A stretch of DNA of 16,274 nucleotides, taken from positions 1-16,274 of the forward strand of contig CAZPMC010000046.1 in NCBI GenBank assembly GCA_964587755.1, in the 5' to 3' direction. Numbering within the stretch: position 1 is the stretch's first letter; each line of letters starts with the position of its first letter. Positions 1 to 6,032 of this stretch are shown here, in pieces. A program made the translations under genes and the position numbers. The notes under the pieces were generated by a model. It ran no database searches. It saw nothing but the letters and a program-made list of their open reading frames with translations, and was not told the DNA's origin. The DNA comes from CAZPMC01 sp964587755 (GTDB taxonomy: Bacteria > Bacillota > Clostridia > Acetivibrionales > DTU013).

Positions 1-285
1 TTCACATAGAACTGCTTTGCCGGCCTCAATACACATCATGGCGCATTGATAGTGTGCCTGGTGAGTCGTAGCAATATAAACCACTTCAATGTCAGCGTCC
101 CTGACAAACTCTTCATAGCTTCCATAACAGCGCAAAGCCCCATATTTAGAGCCGAATTCCTGAGCCCTGCCCATATCCCTGGAGCCGACAGCCACAAGCT
201 CAGCATTATCAAGGCACTGCAAAGATTGGACAAATTTGTGTGCAATTGCTCCTGGCCCCATAATACCCCACCTGGTTTTTTTCAC
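1..285 (-). CDS. Gfo/Idh/MocA-family oxidoreductase, N-terminal part (runs off left edge)
   Basis: Reading the minus strand from a GTG at 285 gives 95 codons open to the window edge. The product begins KKTRWGIMGPGAIAHKF, a dinucleotide-binding Rossmann start (G-x-G-x-I-A), followed by ELVAVGSRD at the end of the second strand and VVYIATTHQAHYQCAMMCIEAGKAVLCE. These match the NAD(P)-binding domain of Gfo/Idh/MocA sugar or diol dehydrogenases, which usually run 320-350 residues and continue to an EKP motif just beyond this edge. A GGGAG ribosome binding site lies 8 bases before the GTG. The gene diverges from nagB across a 199-bp gap and has its own candidate promoter. The substrate cannot be told because the C-terminal domain is missing. 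The plus-strand open frame over the same bases has no recognisable protein features and is taken as a shadow. Confidence 0.85.
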   Translation of the reverse strand, partial: MKKTRWGIMGPGAIAHKFVQSLQCLDNAELVAVGSRDMGRAQEFGSKYGALRCYGSYEEFVRDADIEVVYIATTHQAHYQCAMMCIEAGKAVLCE

Positions 286-318
286 AATACCCACTCCCTT
301 ATAGTTTTATCAAATTTA

Positions 319-347
319 ATCATATGATTTTGAGGTACAACAATCAA
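319..347 (-). promoter_or_regulatory. Candidate sigma-A promoter for the oxidoreductase gene
   Basis: On the minus strand TTGATT (347-342) is followed by a 17-base spacer and TATGAT (324-319), each hexamer close to consensus. It lies about 33 bases upstream of the GTG start at 285. A perfect 12-bp palindrome, AATCATATGATT (318-329), covers the -10 box and could be an operator, though AT-rich palindromes arise easily by chance. Confidence 0.5.
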
Positions 348-362
348 GTAAGGAGAGTCTTT

Positions 363-413
363 TTAAAGAACTGTCCCTTAAAATGAAGAACTGTCCCCTA
401 AAATTAGTTCCCC
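363..413 (+). repeat. Dispersed GAACTGTCCC repeat, two units plus a degenerate third (intergenic copy)
   Basis: Two units lie 20 bp apart: TTAAAGAACTGTCCC (363-377) and AATGAAGAACTGTCCCC (382-398). A weaker relative, AGTTCCCC, follows at 406-413. Both units recur exactly, on the opposite strand and in reversed order, inside the SRAP gene at 1842-1879. The array lies between the divergent oxidoreductase gene and nagB, just upstream of the nagB promoter region. A regulatory role is possible, but the second copy inside a gene points instead to a mobile or REP-like short repeat. Confidence 0.8.
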
Positions 414-420
414 AAAAATA

Positions 421-449
421 ATGAAAAGTAACAACATTAGATGTATAAT
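421..449 (+). promoter_or_regulatory. Candidate nagB promoter
   Basis: A perfect TATAAT lies at 444-449, 35 bases before the nagB start. The hexamer 17 bases upstream, ATGAAA (421-426), is only a fair match to TTGACA. The position is right for a short leader of about 28 bases. No cre-like or riboswitch structure was seen. Confidence 0.4.
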
Positions 450-484
450 TAAGTAGTTTAATCTTAATAATTACAGGAGGCATT

Positions 485-1297
485 ATGGATATCATTGTAC
501 GTGAAAACCATGAACAAATGAGTAAATACGCGGCATCGGTTATCGGCGGTTTAGTGAAGTCCAAACCTAATTGTGTTCTGGGACTTGCCACCGGCAGTAC
601 TCCTATCGGTACATATAAAGAACTGATAAAAATGCATAAAGAAGGGCTTGACTTCTCACAAGTCAAAACCTTTAATCTTGACGAATATTTGGGCGTTGGA
701 CTCAGCCTTGATAAGTCCTATGATATGGATCAGAGCTATGCCAGATTTATGTATGAGGAACTTTTTAAGCATATTAACATTAAAAAAGAAAATATATATT
801 TACCCGATGGCTTGACTAAAATTCCTGAAGAGCACTGTAAATGGTATGAAGAAGAGATTAAAAAAGCTGGCGGCATAGATTTGCAGCTACTTGGTATAGG
901 CGCTGACGGGCACTGGGCTTTTAATGAGCCTGGTTCCTCCTTAGCCTCCAGAACCAGAGTGCAAGCTTTGTCACAACAAACTCTTGACGATAATTATGAA
1001 AGCTTCTATAAGAAAGCAGGAATTGAAAGAGCTAAGATGCCTCATTTTGCAATAACAATGGGAATTGGAACAATTTTGGAAGCCAGAAGCTTATTAATGA
1101 TTGCAATTGGAAAAAAGAAGGCCGGTATTATAGCACAAGCTCTTGAAGGCTATGTTACATCTCAGGTTACTGCTTCTGCAATTCAGCTTTATTCTGGCAA
1201 AGCCACTGTGGTTCTTGATATGGAAGCCGCTTCAAAGCTTAAAAACCTTGAGAACTACATGAATGTTGAAAAGCTTAAGAAGGAATACGGTCTTTAA
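485..1297 (+). CDS. nagB: Glucosamine-6-phosphate deaminase NagB
   Basis: A cytoplasmic amino-sugar enzyme converting glucosamine-6-phosphate to fructose-6-phosphate and ammonia. It feeds N-acetylglucosamine, for example from cell-wall or chitin turnover, into glycolysis. The 270-residue product matches the family length. Visible motifs are the phosphate-binding GLATGSTP (33-40), TFNLDEY with the catalytic Asp66 (E. coli Asp72), and ADGHWAFNEP with Asp141, His143 and Glu148, the same numbers as in E. coli. Compared with E. coli there is a six-residue longer loop after DEYLG, and the usual N-D-G-H-I is A-D-G-H-W. AGGAGG at 475-480 precedes the ATG. It is the only plus-strand gene found and looks monocistronic, ending in a strong terminator. 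No nagA or transporter gene is in the window. Confidence 0.95.
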   Translation: MDIIVRENHEQMSKYAASVIGGLVKSKPNCVLGLATGSTPIGTYKELIKMHKEGLDFSQVKTFNLDEYLGVGLSLDKSYDMDQSYARFMYEELFKHINIKKENIYLPDGLTKIPEEHCKWYEEEIKKAGGIDLQLLGIGADGHWAFNEPGSSLASRTRVQALSQQTLDDNYESFYKKAGIERAKMPHFAITMGIGTILEARSLLMIAIGKKKAGIIAQALEGYVTSQVTASAIQLYSGKATVVLDMEAASKLKNLENYMNVEKLKKEYGL

Positions 1298-1313
1298 TGC
1301 TACATATAACCAT

Positions 1314-1347
1314 AACTCCGGCTTGAGAAACCTTGCCGGAGTTTTTT
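1314..1347 (+). terminator. Rho-independent terminator of nagB
   Basis: A 9-bp stem AACTCCGGC (1314-1322) pairs with GCCGGAGTT (1335-1343) across a 12-base loop and runs into six T (1342-1347). It starts 16 bases after the nagB stop codon. Confidence 0.9.
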
Positions 1348-1397
1348 GACATTTATAGTTATTTCAATTACGACTGACCAATCCCTTGGCGCACTAT

Positions 1398-1428
1398 AAA
1401 AAAACATGTAGTCTTTGAAACTACACGT
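1398..1428 (-). terminator. Rho-independent terminator of the tRNA-Thr gene
   Basis: On the minus strand ACGTGTAGT (1428-1420) pairs with ACTACATGT (1412-1404), with one G-U pair and a 7-base loop, followed by a run of T (1404-1398). It begins 7 bases after the tRNA CCA end and faces the convergent nagB terminator. Confidence 0.85.
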
Positions 1429-1435
1429 ATTTTCT

Positions 1436-1510
1436 TGGAGCTGGTGGTGGGAATTGAACCCACGACCTGCGCATTACGAGTGCGCTGCTCTACCTCTGAG
1501 CCACACCAGC
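1436..1510 (-). tRNA. tRNA-Thr, anticodon CGT
   Basis: The minus strand folds into a full 75-base cloverleaf. The acceptor stem is GCTGGTG/CACCAGC, the D arm is GCTC-AGAGGTA-GAGC, and the anticodon stem GCGCA/TGCGC carries loop CTCGTAA. A 5-base variable loop (AGGTC) and a T arm GTGGG-TTCAATT-CCCAC follow. The anticodon CGT (1478-1476) reads ACG, threonine. The discriminator base is T and the CCA end is encoded (1438-1436). The gene stands alone with its own promoter and terminator. Confidence 0.95.
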
Positions 1511-1552
1511 ATATTGGGTTTGCTGAAGAATTAATCCAAAATCATAGAAAAT

Positions 1553-1581
1553 ATATTAATACTATTCTCCACTCTTGTCAA
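1553..1581 (-). promoter_or_regulatory. Sigma-A promoter of the tRNA-Thr gene
   Basis: On the minus strand a perfect TTGACA (1581-1576), a 17-base spacer and TAATAT (1558-1553) lie about 43 bases before the tRNA 5' end. This is the best housekeeping promoter in the window, as expected for a stable RNA. The rest of the 1511-1660 gap holds no gene and no clear terminator for the upstream SRAP gene. Confidence 0.88.
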
Positions 1582-1660
1582 TACAACTGCTCCGCATAAA
1601 TTACTGAAAGCTTCTGTTCAAACCACCACAAACCATCATATCATTCCATATCCTTATTAT

Positions 1661-2287
1661 TTAAGCAATCTCAAAGCTGAGCTCTCCTTCATCAAAAGGT
1701 GTCAGCAGACCTTTTAGTACTGCCGGATCCGAATTTTTATCAAGCCATATGTCAATAGATTCGTCACGGATTATCGCAGGCATTCTATTATGTATGAACG
1801 ATATGTCGCTACTAGCACCTGTCGTAATTATGGCAACTGTCGGGGACAGTTCTTTAATAGTGGGGGACAGTTCTTCATTCACTTTAGTAAAAATATTATA
1901 TATCCCAGCCATAAAAAAAGAATTCTTACCCTTAACCCTAATCAGATACTTTGTTTTAGTTTTATCCTCATTAATCAGCCATTCATAATATCCGTTGGCA
2001 GGCACAATACAGCGCCTTGCTTCAAAGGATTTCCTAAACATTGGTTTTTCCGACACCGTTTCAGCTCTTGCATTAATTATTACACCTTTGCCTTTAAAGC
2101 TGGGAAATCCCCACTTGGCGATGCTTAGTACTTTTTTGCCTCTATGAGAATAAATAACAGGAACGTTGTTTGTGGGGAATATTTCACCGCTTGCGGAAGC
2201 AGCTTTATCATATCTTTGTGAGACCTCGCTGACTATACTCTCTATCCCATCAAACTCATCAGGTAAAATCAAATACCTACCACACAT
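1661..2287 (-). CDS. yedK: SRAP (YedK/HMCES-like) DNA-protein crosslink protein
   Basis: SRAP proteins shield abasic sites in single-stranded DNA by a covalent thiazolidine link through Cys2. The ATG at 2287 gives MCGRY, placing the essential Cys at residue 2 once Met is removed; the in-frame GTG at 2296 would bury it. An AAGGGTGAT ribosome binding site just upstream agrees with the ATG. Other family residues are Asn72 (INARAET), Glu102 (GYYEWL) and His166 (HNRMP), giving 208 residues in all. Residues 138-150 read EELSPTIKELSPT, a translated pair of GAACTGTCCC repeat units between the core strands MAGIYN and VAIITT. Compared with typical relatives this loop appears about seven residues longer. 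Active-site residues are intact, so the protein is probably functional. It may be read through from the deaminase gene 76 bp upstream. Confidence 0.92.
   Translation of the reverse strand: MCGRYLILPDEFDGIESIVSEVSQRYDKAASASGEIFPTNNVPVIYSHRGKKVLSIAKWGFPSFKGKGVIINARAETVSEKPMFRKSFEARRCIVPANGYYEWLINEDKTKTKYLIRVKGKNSFFMAGIYNIFTKVNEELSPTIKELSPTVAIITTGASSDISFIHNRMPAIIRDESIDIWLDKNSDPAVLKGLLTPFDEGELSFEIA
1842..1879 (-). repeat. Dispersed GAACTGTCCC repeat, in-frame copy inside the SRAP gene
   Basis: On the minus strand AATGAAGAACTGTCCCC (1879-1863) is followed by TTAAAGAACTGTCCC (1857-1843), with GAACTGTCCCC cores 21 bp apart. The same 17-mer and 15-mer occur at 382-398 and 363-377 on the plus strand in the other order. 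A 21-bp period keeps the reading frame (7 codons), unlike the 20-bp period of the intergenic copy. Confidence 0.85.
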
Positions 2288-2291
2288 ATTA

Positions 2292-2300
2292 ATCACCCTT
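2292..2300 (-). promoter_or_regulatory. Ribosome binding site that fixes the SRAP start
   Basis: AAGGGTGAT on the minus strand resembles AAGGAGGTGAT and sits 4 bases before the ATG at 2287. The upstream in-frame GTG (2296-2294) lies inside this site, so it cannot be the start. Confidence 0.75.
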
Positions 2301-2363
2301 AAATGGTCTCAACTATAAACCGTCTCGACCTCATATAGTCCGGTAACATTACCCGTTCCAATA

Positions 2364-3677
2364 TTACCGTCTTCCAAAAAGTCTGTTCACACAAGCATTG
2401 GCTTCAAATTTGACTCTTTCTTCATCTATATGCTTAAGCTTCTGGTTCTCCATCAATATTTCCCCGTCAACAATTACAGTATCAACATCACTTCCCTGGG
2501 CGGAATATACCACTGCTGAATGGGGGTCATGCATTGGATAAAGATGAGGCTTATCGATATCAAGCAATACGATGTCAGCTTTCATCCCTTTCTTTATAGC
2601 ACCTGCTTCATTTCCGAATCCTATTGCAGCAGCACCATTGGCAGTGCCCATTTTAAAGGATTGCTTTGCGCTCACAAGCTCGGGATTTTTAGCTGCTCCT
2701 TTGTGAATAAGCGCAGCAAGATGCATCTCTTCAAACATGTTCAGATTGTTGTTACTGGCTGTGCCGTCTGTACCAAGGGCAATATTCACACCCGCCTTGA
2801 GCATTTCCGGTACACGGGCAATACCACTTCCAAGCTTAAGATTGCTTGTCGGGTTATGGACAGCATTGACTCCATATTTCTTTAAAATCTTAATATCATT
2901 ATCGGAAACATGAACTAAATGTGCCCCAATAACAGGCACATCAAATATACCGGTCTGCTCACAAATCTCCACCGGTGATTTCCCGTATTGCCCAAAGCTG
3001 TCTCTTACTTCTTTTTCAGTTTCGGAAATATGAATATGGATACCTGCCCCTAACTCCTTCACCAGCTCAGATGAACGCTTAAGAGACTGCTTATCAAAAA
3101 GGTAGGTTGAATGAACCTGCATATACACCTTTATTCTTCCGTTTTCACTGCCATCCCATTTCCTGTGAAATTTCCTAAACTCATCAAATTTATCTATGGC
3201 AGTCAGCCCTTCTTCCGAGTGAAATTCCAAAGGACTCATGGACATATTAACCCTCATTTTTGAATCAGCTGCAGCCTTTGCAGCAGCTTCCATGTGAAGA
3301 TACATATCTGCAAAAGAGGTAGTCCCTGAGCGAAGCATTTCTACAAATGCAAGAACCGTCCCCCAATATACGTCGTCGTCGGTGAGCTTATCCTCTATGG
3401 GAAAAATCTTGTCAAAAAGCCATTTGTGCAGTGGCAAATCATCTGCAGCGTTTCTCATAAGAGTCATGGCACAATGAGTATGGGCATTGACAAGTCCGGG
3501 CATGGCAAGCTTATGCCTTCCGCCTATTTTCCTGTCCGCTTTAAAATCAGAAGGTCCCTGGCCAGAAGGAGTAATAAAGGCGATTATATTATCCTCAATC
3601 CCTATGTCTGCATTTTTTATATACTCATTAGAATCATCTGCTGTCAATATGTCTATACCTTCAATAAGCAATCTCAA
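2364..3677 (-). CDS. mtaD: 5-methylthioadenosine/S-adenosylhomocysteine deaminase
   Basis: A metal-dependent amidohydrolase that deaminates MTA or SAH (and often adenosine) to the inosyl form in the cytoplasm. The 437-residue product has the expected order of motifs. NAHTHCAM carries metal ligands His66 and His68, and QVHS carries His189. HIHISETE carries ligand His216 and catalytic Glu219, GAHLVH carries His253, and LGTDGTAS carries Asp304. The barrel is flanked by the N- and C-terminal strands of the composite beta domain (MRLLIEGIDILT; DIVLLDIDKP). The start is TTG at 3677, ten bases after GGAGGT (3693-3688). It is the last gene of the methyltransferase-ahcY operon, separated from ahcY by 167 bp of tandem repeats. 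Substrate choice between MTA, SAH and adenosine cannot be read from motifs alone; its place beside ahcY favours SAH. Confidence 0.9.
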   Translation of the reverse strand: MRLLIEGIDILTADDSNEYIKNADIGIEDNIIAFITPSGQGPSDFKADRKIGGRHKLAMPGLVNAHTHCAMTLMRNAADDLPLHKWLFDKIFPIEDKLTDDDVYWGTVLAFVEMLRSGTTSFADMYLHMEAAAKAAADSKMRVNMSMSPLEFHSEEGLTAIDKFDEFRKFHRKWDGSENGRIKVYMQVHSTYLFDKQSLKRSSELVKELGAGIHIHISETEKEVRDSFGQYGKSPVEICEQTGIFDVPVIGAHLVHVSDNDIKILKKYGVNAVHNPTSNLKLGSGIARVPEMLKAGVNIALGTDGTASNNNLNMFEEMHLAALIHKGAAKNPELVSAKQSFKMGTANGAAAIGFGNEAGAIKKGMKADIVLLDIDKPHLYPMHDPHSAVVYSAQGSDVDTVIVDGEILMENQKLKHIDEERVKFEANACVNRLFGRR

Positions 3678-3760
3678 ATTAAACTGTACCTCCCATCGGC
3701 AAATTAAAATATCCGGGTTCTTCGTAATGGTATTTTGTGCTGCAAGCTATATTGCCTGGT

Positions 3761-3836
3761 AATATGCCGCTAGCCCGGCAATATATCGCCAACATGGCAA
3801 AATACCGATAGCCGCCAATATACCGCTAGCCCGGCA
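3761..3836. repeat. 19-bp imperfect tandem repeat between ahcY and mtaD
   Basis: Four head-to-tail units of 19, 19, 18 and 19 bp begin at 3761, 3780, 3799 and 3817. The first and last share AATATRCCGCTAGCCCGGCA (3761-3780 and 3817-3836), differing at one base; the two middle units are more diverged. Degenerate half-units flank the block on both sides (near 3743-3760 and 3836-3845). Single units can form small hairpins, such as TGCCG/CGGCA around CTAGCC at 3765-3780. There is no T run, so it is not a classical terminator. The rest of the gap (3678-3760) holds only the mtaD ribosome binding site. Confidence 0.75.
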
Positions 3837-3844
3837 GTTTACCG

Positions 3845-5107
3845 TCAAGTCCCGCTCTGCCATGATGCAAGATATGCTATCTGCTCCTCGGTCAACTCAT
3901 CGATTTCAATACCCATTGATTTAAGCTTTAGCATTGCAATCTCCTGATCTACCTCAGTTGGAAGCAAATAGACCTTGTTTTCCATATTAGCAGCATTTTT
4001 AACGATATATTCGGCCCCAAGCGCCTGATTTGCAAAGCTCATATCCATAACAACAGCAGGATGACCTTCAGCAGCAGCAAGGTTCAGTAATCTCCCCTCA
4101 GCCAGTAAGAATATCTTCCTTCCGTCCTTCATAGTATATTCCTCGACAAAGTCCCTTACAGTTCTTTTGGATACTGATAATTTTTCCAAGGCACCGATAT
4201 TTATCTCGTCATTGAAATGACCTGAGTTGGCTAAAATTACGCCGTCCTTTGCAAGTCTCATATGCTTTTCATCCACCACATTAATATCTCCTGTAACAGT
4301 GATGATGACATCAGCAAAGCTCATAGCCTGCTCCAGCTTCATGACTCTGAACCCTTCCATAACAGCCTCAATGGCCTTTATCGGATCAACCTCTGTAACA
4401 GTAACGTTGGCACCCATTCCCTTTGCTCTTAATGCGAGACCTTTTCCGCACCAGCCATATCCGCAGACAACAAGGTTCTTACCCGAAAGCAATATATTTG
4501 TAGCTCTCATAAGACCATCCAGTGTACTCTGGCCTGTACCATACCTATTATCGAACAAATGCTTTGTTTCTGACTCGTTTACAGCAATTATGGGAATACG
4601 TAAGGCTTTGTCCCTCTCCATGCTCTTTAGCCGGATTACACCTGTTGTGGTCTCCTCAGTTCCGCCTATTACATTTTTTAAGTATGAATCGGCATATTGC
4701 TGGTGCAGTAACCCTACCAGGTCACAGCCGTCATCCTGTGTCATATCCGGCCCGTGTTCGATAGCAGCCACCAGATGCTTATAATAAGTATCTCTATCCT
4801 CTCCCTTTATGGCAAATACAGGTATTCCATAATCAACAACAAGGGACGCTGCAACATCATCCTGAGTCGAAAGAGGATTAGATGCGCACAGCACTATATC
4901 AGCTCCGCCCTCCTTCAAGGTTCTGACCAGGTTTGCTGTTTCGGTGGTGACATGCAAGCAACAGGACATTTTCTTTCCGTAAAGGGGCTTTTCCTTTGCA
5001 AACCGTTCTCTTATAAGCTTCAACACAGGCATTTGGTTATCTGCCCATTCAATTCTCAATTTACCCTTTGGAGCCAATGCTTTGGCTCTAATATCACATT
5101 TAACCAT
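3845..5107 (-). CDS. ahcY: S-adenosylhomocysteine hydrolase, short archaeal/Thermotoga type
   Basis: An NAD-dependent cytoplasmic enzyme splitting SAH into homocysteine and adenosine, which relieves product inhibition of methyltransferases. Starting at the ATG at 5107 gives 420 residues. Substrate-site motifs are CLHVTTET (His52), DDGCDL (Asp125/126), GGTEETTTG (Glu151/152) and NESETKHLFDNRYG (Lys182, Asp186, Asn187). The NAD loop is GYGWCGKG (216-223). It ends LTEEQIAYLASWQSGT, without the KPDHYRY tail of eukaryotic and many bacterial enzymes, so it belongs to the short class. The longer frame from 5122 would place its first codons on the ribosome binding site, so it was rejected. The gene follows the HTH-methyltransferase gene after 21 bp and precedes the MTA/SAH deaminase gene. 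Some short homologues prefer S-inosylhomocysteine (Methanocaldococcus jannaschii), which is possible here. Confidence 0.94.
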   Translation of the reverse strand: MVKCDIRAKALAPKGKLRIEWADNQMPVLKLIRERFAKEKPLYGKKMSCCLHVTTETANLVRTLKEGGADIVLCASNPLSTQDDVAASLVVDYGIPVFAIKGEDRDTYYKHLVAAIEHGPDMTQDDGCDLVGLLHQQYADSYLKNVIGGTEETTTGVIRLKSMERDKALRIPIIAVNESETKHLFDNRYGTGQSTLDGLMRATNILLSGKNLVVCGYGWCGKGLALRAKGMGANVTVTEVDPIKAIEAVMEGFRVMKLEQAMSFADVIITVTGDINVVDEKHMRLAKDGVILANSGHFNDEINIGALEKLSVSKRTVRDFVEEYTMKDGRKIFLLAEGRLLNLAAAEGHPAVVMDMSFANQALGAEYIVKNAANMENKVYLLPTEVDQEIAMLKLKSMGIEIDELTEEQIAYLASWQSGT

Positions 5108-5113
5108 AAAGTA

Positions 5114-5118
5114 CCTCC
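5114..5118 (-). promoter_or_regulatory. Ribosome binding site that fixes the ahcY start
   Basis: GGAGG on the minus strand, six bases before the ATG at 5107. The alternative in-frame ATG (5122-5120) lies upstream of and adjoining this site, so it is not the start. Confidence 0.8.
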
Positions 5119-5128
5119 ACATTAATTC

Positions 5129-5926
5129 TTATTTTTCTGCAATCACTATAAAAATGCCGTTATCGCCACTGGCTTTTTGTTTTTTATTAACCGTATCAAA
5201 TAATATATTTCTAAAGCCTGCTTTTTCAAACCAACCTCTGACATCGTTTAGAGAAAAGCCCTGCCAGATATCGTTCATCCTTTCCTTTAACTCAACATTG
5301 GAGTGTTCCCTGAGATCCGCAAGAAAAACTTTGCCTCCAGGACGCAAGACCCTTTTCATATCTTTTATTGCCAACATGGGCTCCTCTATATGATGTAAAA
5401 ACATATAAGAAAACACCATGTCTGCACTTTCATCTTCAATGGGCATATCACAGGAGTCGCCTTCTATTGTATAAATATTTTTCAACCCTGCTTCTTCCGC
5501 TTTTCTTTCAAGCTCCATGAGCATCTTTGATGAAATGTCAACAGCAAGGACCTTTTTTACCTTTCTTGACAATATCCTTGAAAAGTAACCGTCTCCAGCG
5601 CCTAATTCCACCAATGTCATACTCTTTTGAAGGACTCCTCGCTTATCAAGCCTTTTCAAAACCTCTTCATCATAGGAGCCACCCCTCATGCTCTCCCATT
5701 GGGGTGCAACCTTGTCAAAAAATTCCTTCGTGTCAATTTCGCTTGATGAATACTGTTGGGAATCTCCTTGAGAAAGCCAGTTGATAAGCGCACTTTTGCT
5801 AAAACGCCATTCTCGGCCTATCTTTCTGGCTGGAACCTTTTCCTCTTTTAAAAGCTTAATAAACGTTTTTATACTGACATTAAAAAACTCTGCTGCTTCC
5901 TCCATATTAAGAATTTCTTTATCCAT
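5129..5926 (-). CDS. Excisionase-type HTH domain fused to class I SAM methyltransferase
   Basis: The 265-residue protein has two parts. Residues 1-52 (KEILNMEEAAEFFNVSIKTF, then KIGREWRF and ALINWL) match the MerR/excisionase-like HTH_17 domain. Residues 65-265 form a class I SAM-dependent methyltransferase. Motif I is VELGAGDGYFS (106-116), an acidic VLAVDISSKM ends strand 2 (126-135), GDSCDMP (157-162) follows, and LHHIEEP and LRPGGKVFLADL are typical of Methyltransf_11 proteins. The ATG at 5926 is chosen over the TTG at 5959 because AAGGAG (5942-5937) lies ten bases before it and the family normally begins MDKE. It is first in an operon with ahcY and the SAH deaminase gene. The methyl acceptor is unknown. 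It could be an enzyme, or a regulator using the fold to sense SAM or SAH. Confidence 0.9.
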   Translation of the reverse strand: MDKEILNMEEAAEFFNVSIKTFIKLLKEEKVPARKIGREWRFSKSALINWLSQGDSQQYSSSEIDTKEFFDKVAPQWESMRGGSYDEEVLKRLDKRGVLQKSMTLVELGAGDGYFSRILSRKVKKVLAVDISSKMLMELERKAEEAGLKNIYTIEGDSCDMPIEDESADMVFSYMFLHHIEEPMLAIKDMKRVLRPGGKVFLADLREHSNVELKERMNDIWQGFSLNDVRGWFEKAGFRNILFDTVNKKQKASGDNGIFIVIAEK

Positions 5927-5936
5927 TAAAAATAAT

Positions 5937-5942
5937 CTCCTT
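5937..5942 (-). promoter_or_regulatory. Ribosome binding site that fixes the HTH-methyltransferase start
   Basis: AAGGAG on the minus strand, ten bases before the ATG at 5926. It lies inside the longer frame that could begin with TTG at 5959, which argues for the shorter protein. Confidence 0.7.
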
Positions 5943-5982
5943 GAAAACTCCGCTTTCAATCAAATGAATTTATTACAGAACA

Positions 5983-6011
5983 ATAATATATCAATTTTGA
6001 GCTGTTATCAA
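5983..6011 (-). promoter_or_regulatory. Sigma-A promoter of the methyltransferase-ahcY-mtaD operon
   Basis: On the minus strand TTGATA (6011-6006), a 17-base spacer and TATTAT (5988-5983), each one mismatch from consensus. It lies in the 141-bp gap between the purine nucleoside phosphorylase stop and the methyltransferase start, leaving a leader of about 50 bases. No SAM or SAH riboswitch fold was recognised in that leader. Confidence 0.65.
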
Positions 6012-6032
6012 CAACCAATTTCAATTAACAGC
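6001..6032. promoter_or_regulatory. Inverted repeat overlapping the -35 box, possible operator
   Basis: Perfect 7-bp arms GCTGTTA (6001-6007) and TAACAGC (6026-6032) are separated by 18 bases. The proximal arm runs into the -35 hexamer of the operon promoter. The arms are about 25 bases apart centre to centre, so a dimer might bind across them. A repressor, perhaps the HTH protein encoded just downstream, would block the polymerase here; this is inference. Confidence 0.4.

Noticed and set aside
46..327. Plus-strand open frame of 93 codons over the left edge
   Set aside because: It is antisense to a clear Rossmann-fold oxidoreductase start on the minus strand, has no ribosome binding site of note, and its product shows no recognisable motif.
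2288..2296. GTG start at 2296 for the SRAP gene
   Set aside because: It lies within the ribosome binding site and would move the essential Cys from position 2 to 5.
2312..2339. Hairpin ACTATA/TATAGT between mtaD and the SRAP gene as a terminator
   Set aside because: Only a 6-bp AT-rich stem with a 16-base loop and no T run on either strand.
3743..3845. Possible CRISPR array
   Set aside because: The units are directly adjacent with no unique spacers and only 19 bp long, so this is a tandem repeat.
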